This document shows positions 55,860-64,000 of a stretch of 64,000 bases of DNA, in pieces. The stretch covers positions 12,719,926 to 12,783,925 of the forward strand of contig NC_072802.1 in NCBI RefSeq assembly GCF_028583425.1, given 5' to 3'. Every line of letters begins with the position of its first letter. Within the stretch, counting starts at the first letter, position 1. Made by a program: the position numbers and the translations under genes. The notes beneath the pieces are model-generated. The model saw nothing but the letters and a program-made list of their open reading frames with translations. It made no database searches and had not been told where the DNA came from. This DNA is from Eublepharis macularius. Taxonomy: Eukaryota; Chordata; Lepidosauria; Squamata; Eublepharidae.

Positions 55860-57580
55860 TAATTATTCATCTCTTTGTTTCATTAATACAACATAAACAA
55901 GCAGGGGCCTGCAACAAAATGTCGTGGATAAAATTGTGCTGATGTCGAGGAGAGGGCATGGAGCTGAGCTGGGTGTGCCAATGCTGAGAGTAGTGTTGGT
56001 CACAGGGGCCATAGTGGTATTGGTGGAGGGCAGGGAAATTGTGGGGGGGGAGTCCCATTTCCCTGCCTTTGTAACCCCCCATTCCCAAACACCCTTCCCT
56101 GTTTGTCTTGGTCGCTCCTCCCTTGTCAAAAATCCTTGCCTGTTCCTCTCTCCCCTCCCTTGCCTATTCCTTCCCAGCACCCTGCCCCTTACAAAGGCCT
56201 TTTTTTGGTTTCTCCCCTCCCAAAGGCCCTTCCTGGTCCCCCCCCCCACCACCTTGTGACTCATTGTGTCAGTTTGTTGCGGCCTGCTGCCAGGCTGAGT
56301 AGAGAGCAGGGCCAAGGACTGGGATGGGTACCACTCCTCTGGTAGTTTGCCATATTTGACCTGGCTGTGTTTTCTTGCTGATGGGTCATTTGGAGCGTCC
56401 GTTGACCACATGGCTCCTGTGAGGCCCATTCGGTCAGTTATTGGAGAAGTGTACGTGCACAAAGGCAAGGTAAGTGGTTTGGAGGGATTCCCCTGGGTTG
56501 CAGAAGCCTCCAGTGCATTCTGAAATTGCCCTTGTCATTGGACATAAGCATCTGTATGCATCAGGGCTACTTCAAAATTAGATACAAGGTTATTTCCATG
56601 CACAGCTGAATTTGCAGCTAACATGCAAGTTATAAGTTACCTGTGGAATTTCCTACAGTAAGCGGATAAAGGATTACTACCTGGAGTACCCAATGTATGA
56701 GTATTCAGAACTGAACATTTTAATGAAAAATACAGATATTTTGCTTGTAAAAGGTTTGCCATCTGCACATGGATGTTTGCTATTCAGTAACTTCAGGTCG
56801 TCTTGATGGGAACCAAGTTGAAGTTTGTTGCTGATTGTCTTCATAATGGAAATGTATTTAAAATGTAAATAGTGGCTATATTGGGTCGACTTTAATTCAG
56901 TATATTGCTTAAGAGGTATTTAAGGGACTATGCCACAATTACGAAAATGTAAAAGTGGCTTACTTTTCGTCCCCAGCTGTCCTGTGCTGTGCAGGCTGGC
57001 TTGCCTGGGCTACTCTGGAATAGGGCTGCTGGCTCAGTAAGCTGGACTTGGGAGCTTGGAGCTGGGAGTTTGGAGTGATCCAACAAGGAAGCCATCTCAA
57101 GCCTCAGCCTAAATAGGCTGGGTGTTAATCACGCTCAGCTGCACTGGCTCAGGAAGTTGTGCTGGGCTCTGGCCAGGATCCTGCGAGGAAGTATCATACT
57201 CAGTGCTTTGTTCTGAGTCTACAGGGAAGTGACGCACTGCCGGCCTTGCACTTTTCCTCCTTTGTGCTACTTCTGCCTGGGCCATTCACCGCTGATGTTC
57301 CTGCAGTGTGGAAGAGCGGGAGCTAGGTCCTGCCTCCTCCTCCTCCTCATTTAATGGGGGCCTAACGGTGATCTCTGAGGCATATGGCAAGGACTTGCAT
57401 GCAGGCTGTGGCAGGGTGGTCTCTGGCTGTGCTGGGGCACGGACCGTTGGCGCCTCTGCAGCCTCAGGTCCTCTTTGGTCCTGCTGATCTTCCTGGCTCC
57501 CTGGCCCCTGCCCCTCAGGAGCTTCCTCTGAGTCCTCTTGGTCAGCGTCACTGGGCTGGTTAGAGGGGTCATGATACCAA
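55860..57580. other. Intronic stretch without recognised elements
   Basis: A 201-codon minus frame (56468-55863) has low-complexity, domain-free text and a competing plus frame, so no gene is called. The 56040-56250 part is C/T-rich. Confidence 0.35.
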
Positions 57581-57582
57581 CC

Positions 57583-57583
57583 T

Positions 57584-57615
<32 letters not shown>

Positions 57616-59700
57616 TCACATTTCTAGACCGCCCTCCCCGTCAGACGGGCTCAGGGTGGTTTAACAACAGCTTAAAACAATAAAACATTATAAAAACATT
57701 AAAACATATCAAACAATTAAAATTGGCGGGTATAAAATATTAAAATACAGCATTGTCCTGCATGGGTGGTGGAAGGTCTTCAGTGGTATGGCCGGCGAGA
57801 GGACAGCCTAGCCCCCACCAAATGCCTGGTGGAACATCTCCGTCTTGCAGGCCCGGCGGAAAGATAACAAATCCTGCCGGGCCCTAGTTTCCTCAGATAG
57901 AGAGTTCCACCAGGTCGGAGCCAGAACTGAGAAGGCCCTGGCTCTGGTAGAGGCCAGGGGCCAGGGACCACCAGCAAGTTCTTAGTGGCTGATCGAAGTG
58001 ACCTCCGGGGAACATATGGGGAGAGGCGGTCCCGAAGGTATGCTGGGCCCAGTCTGCATAGGGCTTTATAGGTCAACACCAAAACCTTGAACCAGACCCA
58101 GTACTCAACCGGTAACCAGTGCAGCTGACGGAGGATAGGTGTTATATGAGCCATGATTGGTGCTTTGGCAACCGCTCATGCAGCTGCATTCTGAACCAGC
58201 TGCAGTTTCCGGATCAAGCCCAAGGGAAGCCCTGTGTAGAGTGAGTTGCAGTAGTCTAATCTGGAGGTGACCGTTGCCTGGATCACTGTTGTAAGGTCAT
58301 GGGTCGATAGGTAGGGGACAAGTTGTCGAGCCTGTCTTAGTTAGAAGAAAGAGGATCTAACAACCGCTGCGACTTGTGCCTCCATAGACAAGGAAGCATC
58401 CAGGACCACCCCCAGGCTCCTCACTCTCGACACCAGCGTAAGTGGCGCTCCGTCGAGAGCAGGGAGCCAGAGTCCCGCACCCATGGACCCTAGACCCACA
58501 TGCAGGACCTCCGTCTTCAAGGGATTCAATCTCAGCCGACTCTGTTTCAACCATCCAGTCACAGTTCCGAAGGCACGTTCCAGGACATCAAGGGCAGAGC
58601 CAGGCCGGCCATCCATCATCAGATACAATTGGGTGTCATCTGCGTATTGATGGCACCCAAGTCCGAAACTCTGTACCTGCTGGGCAAGGGGGCGCATATA
58701 TACGTTAAATAGCAGGGGGAAGAGTATTGCCCCTTGAGGGACACCGCACACCAACGGGTGGCGGGATGACAACTTCTCCCCTAGTGCCACCCTCTGTCCC
58801 CGACCGTGGAGAAAAGAGACCAACCACTGCAGAGCTGTCCCTTGAATCCCCACATCGGCAAGGTGGTGGACCAACAGGTCATGATCGACCGTGTCGAATG
58901 CTGCTGATAGATCTAACAATATCAGCAGCACCGACCTGCCTTGATCCAGCTGTCTACGGAGATCGTCCATCAGGGCGACCAGCAATGTCTCCGTCCCATG
59001 TCCCGGACGGAAGCCCGACTGGAAAGGATCTAGGGATGAGGAATCATTCAGGAAGACCTGCACCGCCCGCTCAATCACCTTACCCAGGAACGGGAGGTTC
59101 GAAACTGGGTGGTAACTGACCGGGTCTGTAGGGTCCAAAGATGGTTTTTTCAGGAGAGGCCTAACCACAGCTTCCTTCAGCGCTTCCGGGAAGATCCCGG
59201 AGCTCAGAGACATGTTGACAATGGCCTCCAGGGCATCCCGTAGCCCATCTACGCTGGCCTTCACCAGCCACGAAGGGCACGGGTCCAAGGAGCATGTGGT
59301 AGGCCTAACTGCTCGCAGGATCCTGTCAATTTCATCCCCAGAGAGTGGACTGAAATGGTCCCAGAAGGCGGCCAAGGGGCCTCCAGTTCGCACACTGTGT
59401 CAACTGTGGCTGGGAGATCACGGCGGAGAGACAAGATTTTATCAGCAAAAAAGCTCCCAAAAGCCTCACAGCTAATATCTGAATTTGAATTTTGATGGTC
59501 CCCTCCTGATAAGGAGACCAAAGACCGAACCACATTGAACAGTTTTGCTGGGCATGAGCTAGCTGATGCAATGGAGGCTGCATAGAACTCTTTCTTTGTA
59601 GCCTTCACTGCCATCTCATAGGCCTTCATAAACGTCCTATAAACACCCTTTTTGGATATGGTGATGCACAAGTCCAAATTTACTTGGTAGGGTGACCCAC
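57583..59700 (-). mobile_element. L2-like non-LTR LINE, copy c
   Basis: The 3' end is a (TTTA)n tail at 57583-57613 followed by 'ccgccctccccgtcagacgg'. The C-terminal block LHWLPVEYWVWFKV lies at 58154-57780 and the RT core at 59393-58341. The linker region (KEFYAASIASASSCPAKLFN, FFADKI) lies at 59722-59400 in another frame. It is 5' truncated: the endonuclease domain is absent. It is the best-preserved of the three L2 copies. Confidence 0.9.
58341..59393 (-). pseudogene. L2-like reverse transcriptase fragment
   Basis: This 350-codon open frame covers almost the whole RT: SNLPFLGKVIERAV (about 98-111), FQSGFRPGHG (124-133), LDLSAAFDTVDH (160-171, first catalytic D), CGVPQGAILFPLLFN (216-230), CHQYADDTQLY (248-258, catalytic YADD) and LNPLKTEVLHVG. 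It would copy its RNA at a nicked target. It is a fragment: the upstream linker is in another frame, the downstream thumb continues past a stop at 58341, and there is no endonuclease. The Met at 59393 is only the first in the frame, not a native start. Confidence 0.88.
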
Positions 59701-59815
59701 TTAAAAAAATTAGCATAAGCAAATCAATAATACTGCAAAGTCAGGGTGACCCACTTTGAGAGGGTTCACAACCACTTTTGGGTCAGCACCCACAAGTTGG
59801 GAAATGCTGATCTAG
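59690..59815 (-). repeat. Possible hAT remnant
   Basis: Minus strand 'tagatcagcatttcccaact', 'tgtgggtgctgacccaaaag' and 'gtgggtcaccctgac' resemble the ends of old vertebrate hAT elements that begin with a caacctgtgggt-type motif. A second short 'ggtgacccactt' lies at 59691, so two pieces may be present. Confidence 0.4.
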
Positions 59816-59819
59816 TTGA

Positions 59820-60740
59820 GCTGTTCAGGGCAGTGAGGGAGTCTTACAGCTGTCTGCTGCTTCACTGCCAGATGTTGCTGTGGCTTTTTTGCTAGGCCCT
59901 TTGTGAATCAAATTGTTTGTGTCTGATCTGCATGCTACTGTTACGGCAGAGTCTGGACCTAAGTTATCTTCATACTTCTTTTAGCTACTTTTCCTTGGAT
60001 AGATTTCTGTTCTTGCCTAGGATGCAAACAAGAGTCTTGTACAGATTTGTGCAACCTCTTATAGCTTATAGCTAGGGTAGGAAAGCTAACCCTTTTGGTG
60101 ATGGCCAGATAAACTTAAGAAGCTGGCTGCCTTAGTATATGTAGTGGAGCAGGGGCTGGGAATAGGGTCTGCCTTGAAAAAAAGAAGTCCTCACTAGAAG
60201 CAAAGGGCCTTGGAAATTATTGGCCAGCTGTACTTTTCCCAGCATAGGCTTTCCTTGGAGAAAGTTTGAATGGTTCAAAATGAAACTATTTTGATTGTGA
60301 TAGCAGCGGCTCCAGGATGGACACTGTAGCTGTTCTGTTCCAGTTGCACCAGCATTATATGAGGTGGCAAGCTCAGTTCAAGGTGTAATGCCTTTAAACA
60401 AGATAGTGCCAGTGTGCCTTTGGGAGTGCCTCCCCCCTTGAGACCCGTTCCTCTGAAGGTCCAGAGACAGACCTGTTTCAGGAATGATGGCAGAAGCTTT
60501 GGGTTTGTACTACAGTGCATTGCCCCTCCCCCAGCTTTAGGTTGTCTTCAACTTTCTTTTACTCTGTTTAAACTTGCCTAAGAAATAGCAAGCTCACATA
60601 GTAAATGCTCCCTGATCTCTTGCACTTTGCAGCCTGTCTTCTTTCAGACATTTCCAAACTACTGTGATAGCAGCCTTAGGTATATTGCTGCAAGGCTGCT
60701 TTCAGCTGATAATTGCCTTGTATTTCCCATTGTTTGTTTA
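59820..60740. other. Intronic stretch without recognised elements
   Basis: No exon or repeat was recognised. Confidence 0.3.
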
Positions 60741-61162
60741 TGACTTCACTGGCTAAGACAAAGGAACATGTCTTGTATATTGCCCTGTTTTCTTTCCTCT
60801 TGGTTTGGGCATCCTTCTTTCTCCCTTTGAGGTGGAGGACATCTTGGGTGATTTCTACCGTCCAATCGGGGAGGCAGGAAGTTAAAATCTTCTTCCTCTT
60901 CCTTGGTGTGTGGGACCACTCCCTTAGGCTCTCAGTTCTGTTCCTGCCTCCAGGGAGAGCAGTTGGTCAGTAGGTTAGCTTAGCTACTTCTGCCTCTACT
61001 TGAGACAATCTTTCTCAGTTTGGCTGAACTCTTTTTACTACTATTCCTTTCCTTCAGTCCTTAATCCCTAACCTTGCCCTCTCCTTATTCTGTCTCCTTA
61101 TTTCCTCCTCTACCTCGACTTATTTTTTTAAAAAAAAACCCTAGAGAGAAGGAGAGGGGGAA

Positions 61163-62835
61163 GTGAAGAGGAGGACGATGGATTCAAGGGAGTCATCGGA
61201 CTCTGAAGCAAGTTGTATGGAGAGGGCCTTGGGCTGTCCCCAAGGAGCCGTCCTTCTGGCAGCAGGGACAGACCCAGCCGGCACTGACATGCCTCTTCAG
61301 GCTGATCGGCTCCCTGGCCAACACGCTTTGGGATCGGCTCTTCGGCCCTCCAAACGGCCTCGTCTGGCAACGAGGGAGTCCATTAGCAAGGCGCGCCACA
61401 GCCAGCAGGCCCAGAGAGGCGCCATTGGACAGATCATGGTTTTGGCGAGAAAGGACGATGTGGCTGCTGTTTTCTCGCCCCCAAGCAACAACGTGCTTGC
61501 CAACCTCCTGGTGGGAGATTTGAGGCAAAATGATGACCCATGTTTGCTGAGCCCCAGCCAGACTGCACCAGTAGCCCACGTAAGTGCCTCAAAACCTATA
61601 TTACCTCCAGAGTTTGTGTCTGCTATCAGACAGACCATGAGAGAGGAGATCTTGTCCCTATGCAATATGAAAACAGCCTCCTCTAGCATTGCTCCTGCCA
61701 CTACATTGCCTGAGACCTTGAGGGAGGTAGTGCCCAAGGCAGCCAATGGCCAACCAAGGTGGCCAGAAAGAGTCCCCAGACCCCTTGTCCAGAGAAATCT
61801 CTCAGATGGGCCTAGGGGGAATCCTCACTGAGCGAGGATTCTGAGGAAGGGGAATTCTGGCCAGAGGACAATGAGGAGGAAGAGGCACCCAGTGCAGATC
61901 AGTCAAATAGATTATTTCAGGCGGAAGACTACCAATACATCTTAGCCAAAATGCTTTCAGCTCTAGACCTTCAAGAGGTACAAAAGGGGGATGAGGAAGA
62001 ACCCAGAGCTGAGGGTGCAAAGGGCAGACCTAAGGGTAATAAGGAGTTCTTTCCCAGAACAGAGGAAAAAACCAAAGTGTTTCCTTTCACAGAATACATT
62101 GAGTGCCAACTGAAAGCAGAGTGGTCCACGCCAGCAGCATGCAAACACTTTCCTAATGCTCATAAAAAACTCTATAACTTACCTGGCTTTGCCAATGAGC
62201 TGTTACAGGTACCTGTCATCAACGCCCCAGTGGCAGTGCTGCAATCACAGGGTCTGCTTTCCGAAGATAGACAGGGGACCATCAGAGACAGTCTTGACAA
62301 AAAAGGAGACGTCTCGCTCAAGTGAGCCCACGAAACAATGGCCATGGCAGTCAAAGCATCAGCTATCTCATCGATAGTCTCCAGAGCATCAGTTGTCTGG
62401 GCTAGAAGGCTGATCCAGTTACTTCCTGAAAACAGCAAATGTTTACTAGAAGGGGCCAATAGAATCTTAAAAGCCAGTGCCTTCACAGTGGACACCACTT
62501 TGGACGCGCTATCCTTTGTCTCCAGAGCCATGGCCACAACCTGAACGACCAGACGCCTGCTGTGGCTCCAAGCCTGGCCAGCAGACATCCAAGCGAAGGT
62601 CATCCTAATGGCCTATCCATTCCAAGGAGGGAAATTGTTTGGAGACCATCTGGATAAGATTCTTGTTGAGACCAAAGACAAGAAGAAAACGATGCCAAAA
62701 TCCTTCAAAAGGTCCGAGAGACGATCATTTGGATGTCACCCTTTCCGGAATCAACATACTCTTCCTAGAGTTCGTGAAGACACCAAGCATTCCTGGAACT
62801 TCCCAAAGACGCAGACACGAAAGGGACCCTTCTAA
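61163..62835 (+). pseudogene. DIRS gag-like protein, broken
   Basis: The frame opens at ATG 61163 (MKRRTMDSRESSDSE) and runs to 61831. It then shifts to the phase of 61951-62325 (ALDLQEVQK, RTEEKTKVFPFTEYIE) and continues through TGA 62323 and TGA 62542. The C-terminal part is the diagnostic DIRS block: NRILKASAFTVDTTLDALSF, then PFQGGKLFGDHLDKILVETK and NFPKTQ. The product would be the structural RNA-binding protein. At least one frameshift and two stops make it a pseudogene. Confidence 0.82.
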
Positions 62836-64000
62836 CCCAGGGCCCACAGACCACCAACAAACCGCAACAGTAGGTTCGAATCAGACGACAAGGGATAGAG
62901 GCCCTGACTCCCAGAGGGCTCCGGTGGGTGGATGGCTACTTCTCTTTCAAAGGACGTGGGCAGAGTCACCAGCGGATGCCTGAGCCAGAGAAGTAGTATC
63001 CAACGGTTACTCCATAGAATTCATCTCCTTTCCACCAGAGTGCTTCGTAAAATCGCCACGCAAGAAGGACCCTCACTGATGGTCGATAATCATCAAGGCC
63101 ATATGTCATCTAGTAGACATCAACACCATAGAACCAGTGCCTCTCAAGGAGAGAGGAAGAGGCGTATATTCAATTATCTTCATGGTTCCCAAGAGGAACG
63201 GGGACTGGAGATCGATCCTGGATCTCAAGTACGTGAACCGATTCATCAGACTCCACCACTTCAGAATGGAAACTCTACGTTCGATAGCAGAGGCCCTTCA
63301 ACCAGGGGAATTTCTAACTTGTATTGATTTAACAGAAGCATACCTGCACATTTCCATTTCTACAACTCATCGACAGTTCCTGTGGTTTTGTGTGGTGAAA
63401 GAACATTTTTAGTTTCATGCGATGCCCTTCAGCTTGTCAACCGCCCTGAGGATCTTCACCAAACTTCTAGTGGTTCCTGTAGTCAGACTGAGGGAACTGG
63501 GCTTCCACGTGCATCCTTACTTGAACGACTTGTTAATAAGATAAGACACTAGGGAATCGGCGACACGGAACACCACATTCATAATCCAATTTCTGGAGAA
63601 ACCCGGCTTCCTTATCAACACGGGCAAGTGTTCTCTGCATCCATCGCAAAGTCTAGAACACTTAGGTCTAATAATAGACACCAAGAAGGGATGTTTTGTC
63701 TTGCCCAAGGACAAGGTTCTCAAGACCAAACGTCTAGTGTCAGCAATCATAAGACTACGTTACTCCTTCCTCATGGAGCTGTCCAAACTCCTAGGTCTAT
63801 TGGTAGCAAACACAGAGGCTATATGCTGGGGTTGGCTCCATATCAGGCCCTTACAGTCACTCCTGAGACCATTCCAGTTCCAGATAGCACAAAAACAGGC
63901 TATCAAGGTACGTGTCCTGCAATCAGTCAGGGACAGCCTATGATGGTGGACGATCGACTCCAACCTTCTACAGAGGAAGAGTTTCCTCACTCCGTAATTG
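62639..64000 (+). pseudogene. DIRS reverse transcriptase, broken, runs off the window
   Basis: In one phase from 62639 the text reads RAPVGGWLLLFQRTWAESPA, SNGYSIEFISFPPE, RGVYSIIFMVPKRNGDWR (63150-63203), LTCIDLTEAYLHISI (first catalytic D, near 63320) and FHAMPFSLSTALRIFTKLL. It then reads HVHPYLNDLLIR (about 63507-63540). The catalytic box, YLDD in active relatives, is YLND here. Stops interrupt it at 62981, about 63077, 63410, 63541 and 63941. It overlaps the gag frame by about 200 bp in a different phase. RNase H and the recombinase are outside. Confidence 0.88.

Larger units (their letters stand above)
47646..64000 (+). other. AMMECR1: AMMECR1 intron 1 (5' part)
   Basis: It starts with the consensus donor GTAAGTAT. 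No acceptor followed by the expected AMMECR1 domain continuation was recognised up to the window end, so at least 16.3 kb of intron is inferred. It contains CR1, PLE, SINE, L2 and DIRS insertions listed separately. A full alignment is needed to exclude a small exon. Confidence 0.65.
60760..64000 (+). mobile_element. DIRS-type retrotransposon, 5' part (decayed)
   Basis: The order is a pyrimidine-rich leader (about 60760-61160), a gag-like frame, then an RT frame overlapping it in another phase. This is the DIRS layout, and the RT motifs are of DIRS type. DIRS elements use a tyrosine recombinase instead of an integrase; that gene and the RNase H would lie beyond 64000. The 5' boundary is a guess from the change in composition. 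Confidence 0.82.

Noticed and set aside
55863..56468. 201-codon minus frame
   Set aside because: Repetitive Gly/Arg-rich text in a C/T-rich region, a competing plus frame, and no recognisable motif.

Overview
The window looks like a squamate reptile (lizard, possibly gecko-like) nuclear chromosome segment. This is inferred from the repeat mix, not from a gene tree. The mix includes Sauria-type tRNA SINEs, 5S-rRNA-derived SINEs, CR1 3' ends, L2-like LINEs, an L1 end, Penelope-like elements (PLEs), a DIRS element, a Helitron, Tc1/mariner and many short hAT-type elements with 8-bp target duplications. No bacterial or viral gene organisation is present.

Only one host protein-coding exon is convincing: the first coding exon of AMMECR1 (47176-47645, + strand). 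It sits in a CpG island (about 46.7-47.7 kb) and ends at a consensus GTAAGT donor. Everything 3' of it is read as intron 1, because no later AMMECR1 exon was recognised before the window ends. Positions 1-46.6 kb look like intergenic, repeat-dense DNA.

Layout. 0-8 kb: hAT-like remnants, a 5S SINE, and an L1 3' end split by a 1750-bp Tc1 transposon. 8-14.5 kb: a minus-strand L2-like LINE carrying three nested retroposons, a PLE 3' part, a GC-rich block and a 577-bp snapback insertion. 15-24 kb: hAT MITEs, a second L2 copy and a textbook Helitron with a further insertion inside it. 24.6-26.4 kb: a PLE whose two parts point in opposite directions. 27-46 kb: CR1, SINEs, a solo LTR, hAT MITEs (one extremely CpG-rich), a divergent tandem array, two foldback elements and a PLE snapback. 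46.6-64 kb: AMMECR1 exon 1 and intron 1, which hosts another perfect PLE snapback, a third L2 copy with a 350-codon open RT frame, and the 5' half of a decayed DIRS element running off the window.

The most interesting signal is a set of PLE termini carrying minimal hammerhead-ribozyme cores (CTGANGA, stem II, GAAA). Helix III is reduced to a 2-nt self-complementary step, and the proposed stem I pairing differs compensatorily between families. Two of these termini are embedded in 245-249-bp snapback insertions with about 100-bp inverted arms and 12-13-bp target duplications.
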